Assembly (NCBI GenBank): GCA_002499455.1
Contig: DALN01000011.1
Location: forward strand, 1-16,940
DNA length: 16,940 nt
Origin: Methanoculleus sp. UBA77
Lineage (GTDB): Archaea > Halobacteriota > Methanomicrobia > Methanomicrobiales > Methanoculleaceae
Reading direction: 5' to 3'
Part shown: in pieces, positions 1-7,581 of the stretch
Position numbering within the stretch: position 1 is the first letter of the stretch
Layout of the letters: the number at the start of each line of letters is the position of its first letter
Made by a program: the position numbers and the translations under genes
Notes under the pieces: generated by a model
The model's input: the letters and a program-made list of their open reading frames with translations, nothing else
Databases searched by the model: none
Told to the model about the DNA's origin: nothing

Positions 1-1116
1 GGTCGAACCGACGATGGCGTCCTTCAAGCCCGTGACGGCTGCGATGTTCCCGGCAGGGAGCGCCTCCACCTCGATCCGCTCGGCACCCATGAAGATGCCG
101 ACCTGGGCGAGACGGTTTGCACGCTTTGCGGTGCCCATGATGTAGCACTCGGTACCCCGGCGGAGCGTCCCCGAGAAGAGACGGCCGGTGGCGACCTCGC
201 CCGCGTGCGGGTCAAACGAGATATCCGTGACCATCAGACAGGCAGGCCCGTTCGGGTCGCAGTTGATCATGGCCTTGCCCTCGGTGGAGTTGTAGTCGCC
301 GTGCCAGATGATGTGGATACGCCGGTCCTGGGCCTGGAGGGGGTTTGGCAGGTGCTTGACCACCATGTCGAGGAGGACGGCGTGCAGGGGGCTCTTCTTT
401 GCCAGCCACTTCATCTCGCCGGCGTTGCACTTTTCAAAGACGTCCTTGAACGAGACACCGCTCTTCTTCATGAAGGGAACGGAGACGGCCCAGTTGTAGA
501 GTGCGGAACCGAAAGCGACGGTGCCCTTCGCGGCATCGAGTTTCCAGCCCTCGTTGTACATCTTCTCGTTCATGCCCTTGATCAGCTTGTTGACCTTGTC
601 GATCACCTTCGCAAGGCGGATCTGCATCTCCTGCTCGTCCACCTTCAGCTCGTTGACCAGCCGGTCGACCTTGTTGATGAAGAGAACCGGGCGGACACCC
701 TCTTTTAAGGCCTGCCGGAGAACGGTCTCCGTCTGGGGCATGGTCCCCTCGACCGCGTCCACCACGACGACAGCGCCGTCGACCGCACGCATGGCGCGGG
801 TCACGTCACCGCCGAAGTCCACGTGGCCGGGGGTATCGATCATGTTGATGAGATACTCGGTCCCGTCGTACTCGTGGACCATCGAGACGTTGCTCGCATC
901 GATGGTGATACCGCGTGCCTGCTCCTCCTCGTCGGAGTCCATGAAGAGCTGCTTGCCCGCCAGCTCCTCGCTGATCATGCCTGCGCCTGAAAGCAGGTTG
1001 TCCGAGAGTGTAGTCTTTCCGTGATCGATGTGGGCGACGATACCGATGTTCCGGATCCGCTCCGGCTTGTCCATCAGTTCCGTTACCCGCTCTACCATCT
1101 TCTTTCGTCGGGTCAT
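1..1116 (-). CDS. fusA: Translation elongation factor EF-2, N-terminal part (partial)
   Basis: GTP-dependent translocase that moves tRNA and mRNA through the ribosome after peptide bond formation. Translating the minus strand from the ATG at 1116 gives 372 residues without a stop, running off the left edge on a codon boundary. The GTPase motifs are clear: AHIDHGKTT (residues 28-36), RGITI (68-72, switch I), DTPGH (94-98) and NKVD (148-151). The opening MTRRKKMVERVTELM is typical of archaeal EF-2. The diphthamide-bearing domain IV lies outside the window. A GGTGA ribosome binding site lies about 5 bases before the ATG, which supports this start. It follows rps7 after 30 bases, the usual str-operon order, and is probably cotranscribed with it. 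Identity is near certain; only completeness is unknown. Confidence 0.97.
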   Translation of the reverse strand, partial: MTRRKKMVERVTELMDKPERIRNIGIVAHIDHGKTTLSDNLLSGAGMISEELAGKQLFMDSDEEEQARGITIDASNVSMVHEYDGTEYLINMIDTPGHVDFGGDVTRAMRAVDGAVVVVDAVEGTMPQTETVLRQALKEGVRPVLFINKVDRLVNELKVDEQEMQIRLAKVIDKVNKLIKGMNEKMYNEGWKLDAAKGTVAFGSALYNWAVSVPFMKKSGVSFKDVFEKCNAGEMKWLAKKSPLHAVLLDMVVKHLPNPLQAQDRRIHIIWHGDYNSTEGKAMINCDPNGPACLMVTDISFDPHAGEVATGRLFSGTLRRGTECYIMGTAKRANRLAQVGIFMGAERIEVEALPAGNIAAVTGLKDAIVGST

Positions 1117-1146
1117 AGTTCACCAAAAAATAATAAGAGTGGGGTT

Positions 1147-1752
1147 TTAACGGGCGGCCTTTGCAATGCGCTCTCTTTCTTCCTTCTTCGAGACGGCGTA
1201 GGAGCGGGTGTCACCGTTCGCGGCGGCGATCAGTTCCTCCGCGAGTGCCTCGCTGACGCTCTTCTTCTTCTTGTGGCTCGCCTGCAGGACACCGGCGGTG
1301 ATGAACCGCAGGGCGACGTCGACACGCCTCTGGGGTGCGGTGTCGACAGACTTCGGGACGTTGATACCGCCGTACTTCAGCCGGACGGTCTCCTCGCGGG
1401 GCCCGGCGTTCTCGACCGCGTCGACCAGCACCTGGACCGGGTTCTTCTTCGTCTTCTTGTTGACGATCTCGAAGGCATCCCGGACGATGCGGATGGCGAG
1501 TTCCTTCTTGCCGGTGTTGTGCTCGGTCTGCATCAACTTGTTGATCAGGCGCTCGACGATCAGCATGTTGCTCTTGTTGAACTGCTGGCCGGCAAGCTTG
1601 CCGCAGGAGTGCGGCACGATCATCGTGTGCAGGTTCACGTAGCGGGCAAGGCTCGGATCGTGGATCTCGACCTCGCTCATATCCCAGCGGTTGAAGAGGA
1701 GCTGCTGAACGCCAGTGCCTGCCTCTGCCCCCGCCTCTGCTGCTTCTACCAT
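1147..1752 (-). CDS. rps7: 30S ribosomal protein S7 (uS7)
   Basis: Primary 16S rRNA-binding protein of the small-subunit head; it contacts E-site tRNA and mRNA. The 201-residue product has the family signatures IVERLINKLM and GKKELAIRIVRDAFEIV, a basic KKTKKNPVQVLVDAVENAGPREE segment, and the C-terminal half with RRVDVALRFITAGVLQASHKKKKS. An acidic, Ala-rich N-terminal extension of about 20 residues precedes the conserved core, as is common in archaeal S7. The ATG at 1752 has GGAGGT about 8 bases upstream, overlapping the rps12 end. Only 6 bases separate it from the rps12 stop, so the two genes are translationally linked. In bacteria S7 represses the str operon; whether that holds here cannot be seen. 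Confidence 0.97.
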   Translation of the reverse strand: MVEAAEAGAEAGTGVQQLLFNRWDMSEVEIHDPSLARYVNLHTMIVPHSCGKLAGQQFNKSNMLIVERLINKLMQTEHNTGKKELAIRIVRDAFEIVNKKTKKNPVQVLVDAVENAGPREETVRLKYGGINVPKSVDTAPQRRVDVALRFITAGVLQASHKKKKSVSEALAEELIAAANGDTRSYAVSKKEERERIAKAAR

Positions 1753-1758
1753 ACCAGA

Positions 1759-2187
1759 TTACCTCCGCGGCTTCTCCTTGCGCCCGATGACCATTTCATT
1801 CAGGCTGACGTTGTTGACCTTGGTCACCACGAACCGGACGCCGGGGATATCGCCCATCGACCGGCCCAGCCTGCCGCCGATGCCCTCGATCTCGACCTCA
1901 TCGTGCTCGTCGATGAAGTTGATGGCGCCGTCGCCGACGGCGAATGCGGTTACCTGACGGCCGTTCTTGATCAGCTGCACGCGGACGCACTTCCTGATCG
2001 CAGAGTTCGGCTGCTTTGCCTCAACACCCACCTTCTCGAGAACGATCCCGCGGGCCTGCGGCGCTCCCTCAAGGGGGTCAGATTTTACATCGAGTCCGAG
2101 CTGGCGCCGCGCGTAGTTGGTGTCGTGCCACCGGTCGTTCTTTGCGTCGCGCTTCAGCTTTCGGGCTGCAAATTTACCATTTCCCAT
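1759..2187 (-). CDS. rps12: 30S ribosomal protein S12 (uS12)
   Basis: Decoding-centre protein of the small subunit, needed for accurate codon-anticodon inspection. The 142-residue product is full length for the archaeal/eukaryotic type. It carries the diagnostic KQPNSAIRKCVRVQL block (from residue 58), the loop just before it (PLEGAPQARGIVLEKVGVEA), and the basic C-terminus MVIGRKEKPRR. The opening MGNGKFAARKLKRDAK matches archaeal S12. It is the first gene of the minus-strand operon rps12-rps7-EF-2, with a TATA box about 80 bases upstream and a leader of roughly 50 bases that contains a small hairpin. There are no unusual residues in the conserved blocks. Confidence 0.97.
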   Translation of the reverse strand: MGNGKFAARKLKRDAKNDRWHDTNYARRQLGLDVKSDPLEGAPQARGIVLEKVGVEAKQPNSAIRKCVRVQLIKNGRQVTAFAVGDGAINFIDEHDEVEIEGIGGRLGRSMGDIPGVRFVVTKVNNVSLNEMVIGRKEKPRR

Positions 2188-2219
2188 CGAATACCCTCGT
2201 ATAGGTTGAATTTGTAGAT

Positions 2220-2232
2220 AGGAGCAACTCCT
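2220..2232 (-). promoter_or_regulatory. Small hairpin in the rps12 operon leader
   Basis: A perfect inverted repeat AGGAG-CAA-CTCCT (read on plus) lies inside the predicted 5' untranslated leader of the rps12 operon, about 33 bases before the start codon. In the RNA one arm is AGGAG, an anti-16S-like sequence. It could be a decoy or regulatory stem, but a 5-bp stem can also occur by chance. Confidence 0.3.
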
Positions 2233-2262
2233 GGTGTGCTATAAAGCAACGCGCGTTACGGA

Positions 2263-2270
2263 TTTATATA
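2263..2270 (-). promoter_or_regulatory. TATA box of the rps12-rps7-EF-2 operon
   Basis: On the minus strand the sequence reads TATATAAA in a GC-rich setting, a near-consensus archaeal TATA box. Transcription would begin about 25 bases downstream, near 2240, giving a leader of roughly 50 bases before rps12. It faces away from queD, whose own box lies about 60 bases to the right. Confidence 0.7.
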
Positions 2271-2324
2271 TTGTGGAACCCGTCCGCGCGCCGATCTTTC
2301 GCCTTAGTTATTTGATCGGGAGCT

Positions 2325-2340
2325 GATATAATATTATATC
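2325..2340 (+). promoter_or_regulatory. Palindromic TATA box of the queDEC operon
   Basis: GATATAATATTATATC is a perfect 16-base palindrome. Its centre lies 28 bases upstream of the queD ATG at 2361, so transcription should start within a few bases of that ATG. The mRNA is therefore probably leaderless, which fits the lack of any ribosome binding site before queD. The perfect symmetry also allows bidirectional firing or binding of a dimeric regulator. Confidence 0.65.
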
Positions 2341-2360
2341 CTGGCGAGCAACCTTCATTG

Positions 2361-2774
2361 ATGATAACCCGGATATACAAGGAGGTTTTTTTCGAGGCGA
2401 CACATCGCCTGATCCACTATCAGGGCAAGTGTTTCCGGCTGCACGGCCACCAGTGGCGTGTCGAGGTCTGGATCGAGGGGACAGCAGATGAGCGCACCGG
2501 GATCGTCCTTGACTACAACTGCATCAAAGAGGTCGTCGGGCGGTTCGACCACCAGGTGATCCTGAACGCAGAAGACCCCATGGCTGCGTGCATCGAGGCG
2601 TTCCACCCCGTCCTCACCACCGCGGGCGACCCGACGAGCGAGCTCCTCGCGGGGCTGATCGCGGAGATGATCGACGCCGAGGCCGCACGCCGGGGACACG
2701 ACGCCCGGGTGACAAAGATCCGGGTATGGGAGTCGGTCTCCTGTTACGCAGAGCGCACCTATGATCGTCAGTGA
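2361..2774 (+). CDS. queD: 6-carboxy-5,6,7,8-tetrahydropterin synthase (QueD)
   Basis: Converts 7,8-dihydroneopterin triphosphate to 6-carboxytetrahydropterin, the first dedicated step to preQ0, which archaea insert into tRNA and convert to archaeosine. The 137-residue protein has the zinc ligands H15, H28 and H30 (LHGHQW), the catalytic Cys C24 placed as in CxxxHGH, D63-H64 (FDHQ), PTSE (91-94) and the end motif VWESVSCYAE with E124. The Cys position favours QueD over eukaryote-type pyruvoyl-tetrahydropterin synthase. An in-frame TTG at 2358 directly precedes the ATG at 2361; the ATG is preferred and fits a leaderless mRNA. The gene overlaps queE by 14 bases, so it belongs to one operon with queE and queC. 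Confidence 0.93.
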   Translation: MITRIYKEVFFEATHRLIHYQGKCFRLHGHQWRVEVWIEGTADERTGIVLDYNCIKEVVGRFDHQVILNAEDPMAACIEAFHPVLTTAGDPTSELLAGLIAEMIDAEAARRGHDARVTKIRVWESVSCYAERTYDRQ

Positions 2775-3369
2775 GATCTTCCGGAGCCTGCAGGGGGAGG
2801 GGAAGAACCAGGGGCGGCCCTGCACCTTCATCAGGCTCGTCGGGTGCAACCTCCGGTGCGCCTGGTGCGACACCTCCTACGCCTGGGAAGGCGGGCAGGA
2901 GATGAGCGTCACCGAGGTCCTCGACCGGGTCTGGCTGCAGAACGGGAAGCATATCTGCATCACCGGCGGGGAGCCGCTCCTGCAGCGCGAAGAACTCCTC
3001 GAACTCCTCAAGAAGTTCAATCTTCACGGCTACACCGTCGAGATCGAGACGAACGGCACCCGCGACTTCCGCGAGATGCAGGACTACGCCTCCATCTGCA
3101 TGGATGTGAAGTGCCCCTCCTCGGGCGAGCGGAGCGATCTCCGGCTCCTGCCCTCCCTCACCCCCCGCGACTCCGTCAAGTTCGTCGTGGCGAACGAGGA
3201 CGACTTCCTCTACGCCCGGGCGGTGATGGCCCGCTACGATATCCAGGCCGAGATCATCATCACGCCGGTCGAGGGGTCCGACTACCGCGCCATCGCGGAT
3301 TATATCGTCGAGGAGAACCTCCCGGTGAGGTTCCAGCTCCAACTCCACAAGATCCTGGGGATGAAATGA
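2761..3369 (+). CDS. queE: 7-carboxy-7-deazaguanine synthase (QueE, radical SAM)
   Basis: Radical SAM enzyme that rearranges 6-carboxytetrahydropterin to 7-carboxy-7-deazaguanine, the middle step of preQ0 synthesis. The 202-residue product contains a radical SAM cluster motif of the common CxxxCxxC form at C29, C33 and C36 (CNLRCAWCDT), the SAM-binding TGGEP at 68-72 and an IETNGT block. The N-terminus MIVSEIFRSLQGEG is the QueE signature for substrate binding. The start overlaps the queD end by 14 bases, and the stop TGA at 3367-3369 overlaps the queC ATG. The order QueD-QueE-QueC matches the reaction sequence apart from the shared GTP cyclohydrolase step, which is not in this window. Confidence 0.95.
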   Translation: MIVSEIFRSLQGEGKNQGRPCTFIRLVGCNLRCAWCDTSYAWEGGQEMSVTEVLDRVWLQNGKHICITGGEPLLQREELLELLKKFNLHGYTVEIETNGTRDFREMQDYASICMDVKCPSSGERSDLRLLPSLTPRDSVKFVVANEDDFLYARAVMARYDIQAEIIITPVEGSDYRAIADYIVEENLPVRFQLQLHKILGMK

Positions 3370-4034
3370 TGAGAGCAGTCTGTCTGTTATCAGGCGGCAT
3401 GGACTCCACCACGCTCGCCTACGTCGCAAAGGATATGGGCTACGATATCATCGCGCTCCACTTCACCTACGGCCAGCGGACGGAGGCAAAGGAGCGCGAG
3501 TGCGCTCAGAAGATTGCGGGCCTGCTCGACGCACGGGAGTTCGTCGAGATCAGCCTCGAGCACTTCACAAAGATCGGGGCGTCGAGCCTGACGGACGAGA
3601 GCCTCCCGGTCGAGGAGTATGCCGGCGAGGAGGAGGGGATCCCAAGCACCTACGTCCCCTTCCGGAACGGAAACCTCCTCGCCATCGCGACCAGCCTCGC
3701 GGAGGCCCGGCGGGCGGAGGCGATCTTCATCGGCGTCCAGACCGGCGACTACCCCGGGTACCCCGACTGCCGGCCGGAGTTCATCGAGGCGTTCCAGCGG
3801 GCGGTGGATCTCGGTACGGCCGCCGATCCCCGGATCACCCTGATGACGCCCTTCGTCCGGAAGACGAAGGTGGATATCATCAGGACGGGCCTCGCCCTCG
3901 GCGTCCCCTACGAGGAGACCTGGTCCTGCTACCAGAACAATGATACAGCCTGCGGCGTCTGCTCCTCCTGCCACTACCGGCGGGAGGCGTTCCGCGAACT
4001 CGGCCTTGAGGACCCGATCGCCTACGAGAGGTGA
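3366..4034 (+). CDS. queC: 7-cyano-7-deazaguanine (preQ0) synthase (QueC)
   Basis: ATP-dependent ligase that converts 7-carboxy-7-deazaguanine and ammonia to preQ0. The 222-residue protein has the PP-loop SGGMDS (9-14), the substrate region TYVPFRNGN (95-103), TGDYPGYPDCRPEF (126-139) and a C-terminal zinc site of four cysteines, C188, C196, C199 and C202. Two consecutive ATG codons (3366 and 3369) open the frame; the first makes an ATGA overlap with the queE stop, so translational coupling is likely. In archaea the product is used by archaeosine tRNA-guanine transglycosylase at position 15 of tRNA; that gene is not in this window. The stop is followed at once by the Nudix gene. Confidence 0.95.
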   Translation: MMRAVCLLSGGMDSTTLAYVAKDMGYDIIALHFTYGQRTEAKERECAQKIAGLLDAREFVEISLEHFTKIGASSLTDESLPVEEYAGEEEGIPSTYVPFRNGNLLAIATSLAEARRAEAIFIGVQTGDYPGYPDCRPEFIEAFQRAVDLGTAADPRITLMTPFVRKTKVDIIRTGLALGVPYEETWSCYQNNDTACGVCSSCHYRREAFRELGLEDPIAYER

Positions 4035-4036
4035 CC

Positions 4037-4531
4037 ATGGAGATCTATCGCGGCAGAAGGCTCACCATCGAGAAGAAGGGGGTCACCCTCCCGAACGGGA
4101 CGACGAAGGAACGGGTGGTCGTCCACCCCGGCGGAGCGGTCGCCATCCTCCCGGTCGAGGGAGAGGACTGCTACCTCCTCCGGCAGTACCGGTTCGCCAT
4201 CGACGACTACATCTATGAGGCGCCGGCAGGCACCATCGACGAGGGCGAGGAGCCGCACGAGACCGCGTACCGCGAGCTGATCGAGGAGACCGGGATGAAG
4301 GCGGAGCGGTTCGTCCCGAAGGGCTGGATCTACCCCTCCCCCGGCTACACCGACGAGCGGATCTGGCTCTACCTCGCGGAGGGCCTCTCCCCCTGCTCGG
4401 ACTACTCGATGGACGACGACGAGGTGATCGAGGTCGTCCGCGTCCCGGTGACGGAGTTAAAGGCGATGATTGCAGACGGCCGGATCGTCGATGCAAAGAC
4501 GATCTGCCTTGCCTGCCGCTGCCTCCAGTGA
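4037..4531 (+). CDS. Nudix hydrolase, ADP-ribose pyrophosphatase-like
   Basis: Hydrolyses a nucleoside diphosphate linked to another moiety; ADP-ribose is the best guess from family resemblance. The 164-residue product has a perfect Nudix box at 65-87 (G-x5-E-x7-RE-L-x-EE-x-G-M), preceded by YEAPAGTIDEGE and followed by the GWIYPSPGYTDERIWLYLA stretch typical of the ADP-ribose pyrophosphatase branch. The ATG at 4037 has GAGGTGA ending 4 bases upstream. A GTG at 4031 would give two more residues and a 4-base overlap with the queC stop. The gene is the last of the queDEC operon. A link to preQ0 or archaeosine is possible but not shown by the sequence; it may be a housekeeping pyrophosphatase. 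Confidence 0.9.
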   Translation: MEIYRGRRLTIEKKGVTLPNGTTKERVVVHPGGAVAILPVEGEDCYLLRQYRFAIDDYIYEAPAGTIDEGEEPHETAYRELIEETGMKAERFVPKGWIYPSPGYTDERIWLYLAEGLSPCSDYSMDDDEVIEVVRVPVTELKAMIADGRIVDAKTICLACRCLQ

Positions 4532-4533
4532 GA

Positions 4534-4550
4534 GCGCCCGGAGGGGGCGC
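4534..4550 (+). terminator. GC-rich hairpin after the Nudix gene
   Basis: GCGCCC (4534-4539) pairs with GGGCGC (4545-4550) around a 5-base loop, starting 3 bases after the Nudix stop codon. No T-tract follows, so termination here is uncertain. The next promoter-like sequence lies about 14 bases further on. Confidence 0.3.
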
Positions 4551-4563
4551 GCGGGAGGTGCGC

Positions 4564-4571
4564 ATATTTAT
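4564..4571 (+). promoter_or_regulatory. TATA box of the prf1-argS-taw1-sepS operon
   Basis: ATATTTAT stands out in a GC-rich spacer, 69 bases before the prf1 ATG. A start near 4593 would give a leader of about 45 bases ending in the GGTGA ribosome binding site at 4629-4633. This separates the operon from the queDEC-Nudix unit upstream. Confidence 0.5.
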
Positions 4572-4639
4572 GCCTTCCCCGGAGAAACACATAGTAGCTT
4601 CGAGATATGAACAATCTTTGGCAAGCCTGGTGAACCCCA

Positions 4640-5917
4640 ATGGAAGAGACACAAACACAAGAGATGGATACCGCGCGACAGCGCTACGAGTTTAAGAAGA
4701 TGCTCGAGAGGCTTGCGGAGAAGGAGGGGAGCGGTACCGAGCTGATCACCCTCTATATACCCCCGGATAAGCAGATATACGACGTGACCGCGCAGCTCCG
4801 CGACGAGTTCGGGCAGTGCGCGAACATCAAGAGCAAACAGACCCGGACGAACGTTCAGAGCGCTATATCCTCCATCCTCTCCCGGCTGAAGTACTACAAG
4901 AACCCGCCGCCACACGGCATGGCGGTCTTCTGCGGCACGATCAATATCGGTGGCGACCGCACCGATCTCGAGTGCGAGATCATCGAGCCGCCCGAACCGC
5001 TCAACACCTACATGTACCGCTGCAGTTCCTCCTTCGAGCTCGAGCCCCTGCAGCAGATGCTCGGCGAGAAGGAGGTCTACGGCCTGATCGTCATCGACCG
5101 GCGCGAGGCCTACATCGGTTTCCTGCGGGGCAACCGGATCGAGGCTGTACGCGGCGCCACCTCGACCGTCCCCGGCAAACAGCGGAAGGGCGGCCAGTCG
5201 AGTGTCCGTTTCCAGCGGCTGCGGCTGATCGCCATCAACGAGTTCTACAAGAAGGTCGGCGACCTCGCGAGCGAGATCTTCCTCGCCGAGAAGGACTTCT
5301 TCGAGCGGTTCAAGGGTGTGCTGATCGGCGGCCCGACCCCGACGAAGGAGGAGTTCGAGGCCGGCGGCTACCTCCACCACGAACTGCAAAAAAGGATCAT
5401 CGGGCTCTTCGACGTCGCCTACACGAACGAGTCGGGGCTTGCCGAGCTCGTCGAGAACGCCTCCGATGCCCTGAAAGGCCTTGACATCATCAAGGAGAAG
5501 AACGTGATGAACCGGTTCCTCCAGGAACTGGTCAAGGACGACGGAGCGTCCTCCTACGGCGAGGAGAGCGTCAGGAAGAACCTGGAGATCGGCGCCGTCG
5601 ACACCCTCCTCCTCTCCGACAAGCTCCGGAGAGCCCGGCTGAAACTTGCCTGCCCGACAGGCGACTACACCGAGGAGCGGACGGTCAGCCTCGAGCCGGG
5701 CAAACATATCAAGGACCTCGACTTCGGCACCTGCCCCAACGACGGCTCCCCTCTCTACGTGGCCGAGGAGTCCGATATCATCGACGAACTGACCGCACTC
5801 GCGGACCAGAGCAGCGCGACGGTCAGGATCATATCGGACGATTTCGAAGAAGGCTCCATGCTCTACAACGCTTTCGGCGGGATCGCAGCGATCCTGCGTT
5901 ACAGGACCGGATACTGA
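4640..5917 (+). CDS. prf1: Archaeal peptide chain release factor 1 (aRF1)
   Basis: Recognises all three stop codons in the ribosomal A site and triggers release of the finished protein. The 425-residue product has the codon-recognition NIKS motif (62-65, in ANIKSKQTRTNVQSA) in domain 1, the peptidyl-release GGQ motif (184-186, in KQRKGGQSSVRFQRLR) at the start of domain 2, and a C-terminal domain that in this family binds the recycling factor. Length is normal for archaeal/eukaryotic-type class 1 release factors. The ATG has GGTGA 6 bases upstream. The stop TGA shares one base with the argS ATG. It heads a four-gene run of translation genes. No residues at the key motifs are changed. Confidence 0.96.
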   Translation: MEETQTQEMDTARQRYEFKKMLERLAEKEGSGTELITLYIPPDKQIYDVTAQLRDEFGQCANIKSKQTRTNVQSAISSILSRLKYYKNPPPHGMAVFCGTINIGGDRTDLECEIIEPPEPLNTYMYRCSSSFELEPLQQMLGEKEVYGLIVIDRREAYIGFLRGNRIEAVRGATSTVPGKQRKGGQSSVRFQRLRLIAINEFYKKVGDLASEIFLAEKDFFERFKGVLIGGPTPTKEEFEAGGYLHHELQKRIIGLFDVAYTNESGLAELVENASDALKGLDIIKEKNVMNRFLQELVKDDGASSYGEESVRKNLEIGAVDTLLLSDKLRRARLKLACPTGDYTEERTVSLEPGKHIKDLDFGTCPNDGSPLYVAEESDIIDELTALADQSSATVRIISDDFEEGSMLYNAFGGIAAILRYRTGY

Positions 5918-7581
5918 TGTTCCAGGAGAAGTACCACCAGATAGAGCGCATGCTCCGCGCATGCACCGGTGAAGAGGATGTCCTCCTCACGACAGGCGGG
6001 GATCACGCCGATCTCGCCTCAACGATAGCGTTCAAACTTGCAAAGATTGAGAAGCGGGCCCCCGCGAAGATCGCCGCCGATATCGCATCGAGGCTCTCGG
6101 CGGACCCCGAACTCGGCGATATCAGGGTCGAGGCCGCCGGCCCCTACGTCAACTTCCGGTTCGGCCCCGCACTCCTCGCCGAGGCCGTCCGTGAGGCGCT
6201 CGAGCCCGGCTACGGGGCTCTCCAGCGCCGTTCCGGTCGGGTCATCCTCGAACACACGAGCGCGAACCCGAACGGCCCGCTGCACGTCGGCCACATCCGG
6301 AACACCGTCATCGGCGACTCCCTCGCCCGGGCCTTCCGGAAGGCAGGACACGCGCTCGAGGTGCAGTATTACCTCAATGATATGGGCCGCCAGATCGCCA
6401 TCGTCTCCTGGGGGTTCGATAACCTCGATATCCCTCGCAAGGAGGGCGAGAAGCCGGACCACTACGTCGCAAGGGTCTACATCGCGGCGAACCGGGAACT
6501 TGAGAAGAACCCGGAGATCGTAAAAGAGATCGACCACCTCATGCAGCTCGTGGAGCGCGGCGATGCCGAGACCGTCAAAAAGTTCCGGACAGCCGTCTCC
6601 CTCTGCGCCGAGGGGATCAGGGCGACCCTCGCGGCCATGAACGCCCACCACGACCGGTTCGTCTGGGAGAGCGACTTTGTCCGGATCGGCGACGTCGACC
6701 GGATCATCGAGCGGATCCGGCGCCTGCCGCAGGCCCACGAGGACGAGACCCTCTGGGTCGACCTCACCGAACAGGGGTTCGAGAAGAAGTACATCCTCCG
6801 GCGGAGCGACGGCACCTCGGTCTACAGCACCCGCGACCTCGCCTACCACGTCTGGAAGGGGCGCAACTACGACAGGATGATCGACGTCCTCGGCGCGGAC
6901 CACAAACTGATCGGTGCCCAGCTCCAGGCCACCCTCAAACTCCTCGGCGAGCGGCCGCCCGAGATCGTCCACTTCGAGTTCGTCTCCCTCCCCGAAGGCT
7001 CGATGAGCACCCGGGCAGGCAAGTTCGTCTCGGCGGACGAGCTCATCGAGGAGGTTGCCGCGAAGGCGTATGACGAGGTGACCACGCGCCGGCCGGAACT
7101 CTCCGAGGAGGAGCGGCGGGCAATCGCGAAGTCGGTCGCCATCGCCGCCATCCGCTACGACATCGTGAAGGTCTCCCCCGAGAAGAGCACGGTATTCGAC
7201 TGGAAGGAGGCTCTCGACTTCGAGCGGCAGAGCGGGCCCTACATCCAGTACGCCCACGCCCGTGCCTGCAGCATCCTTGAGAAGGCAGGGGACTTTACGC
7301 GGGCATACACGCTTGAGACCGACCACGAGGTCGCGCTCGCCCGGCACCTCGCCCGGTTCCCGGCCGTCATCGAGCAGACCGTCGAGGAACTCCGCCCGCA
7401 CCTCGTCGCCGCCTACGCCCGCGAGCTCGCCGACCTCTTCAATGCCTTCTATCACTACGACCCGGTCTTGAAGAGCGAGGGCGAGACCCGGAACAGCCGG
7501 CTGACCCTCGTGGACGCGGTCAGGAACACGCTGCAGGAGTCCCTTGCGACCCTCGGGATCGATGCGCTCAGAAGCATGTAA
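5917..7581 (+). CDS. argS: Arginyl-tRNA synthetase
   Basis: Class I synthetase that charges tRNA-Arg. The 554-residue protein shows an N-terminal additional domain (about 1-95), the HIGH-type signature HVGH (123-126) in SANPNGPLHVGHIRNT, the catalytic core with YYLNDMGRQ, and a degenerate KMSKS loop, MSTRAGKF from residue 363, as is usual in archaeal ArgRS. The last about 130 residues form the anticodon-binding helical domain (from about QSGPYIQYAHARACSI). It starts on the A of the prf1 stop and its end overlaps taw1 by 20 bases, so translation of the three genes is probably coupled. No editing domain or odd insertions were seen. Confidence 0.96.
   Translation: MFQEKYHQIERMLRACTGEEDVLLTTGGDHADLASTIAFKLAKIEKRAPAKIAADIASRLSADPELGDIRVEAAGPYVNFRFGPALLAEAVREALEPGYGALQRRSGRVILEHTSANPNGPLHVGHIRNTVIGDSLARAFRKAGHALEVQYYLNDMGRQIAIVSWGFDNLDIPRKEGEKPDHYVARVYIAANRELEKNPEIVKEIDHLMQLVERGDAETVKKFRTAVSLCAEGIRATLAAMNAHHDRFVWESDFVRIGDVDRIIERIRRLPQAHEDETLWVDLTEQGFEKKYILRRSDGTSVYSTRDLAYHVWKGRNYDRMIDVLGADHKLIGAQLQATLKLLGERPPEIVHFEFVSLPEGSMSTRAGKFVSADELIEEVAAKAYDEVTTRRPELSEEERRAIAKSVAIAAIRYDIVKVSPEKSTVFDWKEALDFERQSGPYIQYAHARACSILEKAGDFTRAYTLETDHEVALARHLARFPAVIEQTVEELRPHLVAAYARELADLFNAFYHYDPVLKSEGETRNSRLTLVDAVRNTLQESLATLGIDALRSM

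Noticed and set aside
1021..2217. 398-codon plus-strand frame opposite rps7 and rps12
   Set aside because: Spans two well-conserved ribosomal genes and their spacer; a shadow frame.
2281..2360. preQ0/preQ1 riboswitch before queDEC
   Set aside because: The TATA box is only 28 bases from the ATG, so there is no transcribed leader to hold one, and no known consensus is seen.
2358..2360. TTG as queD start
   Set aside because: An ATG follows immediately and fits the leaderless spacing and family start.
6019..7455. 478-codon minus-strand frame opposite argS
   Set aside because: Antisense shadow of a gene with intact HVGH and MSTR motifs; no motifs of its own.
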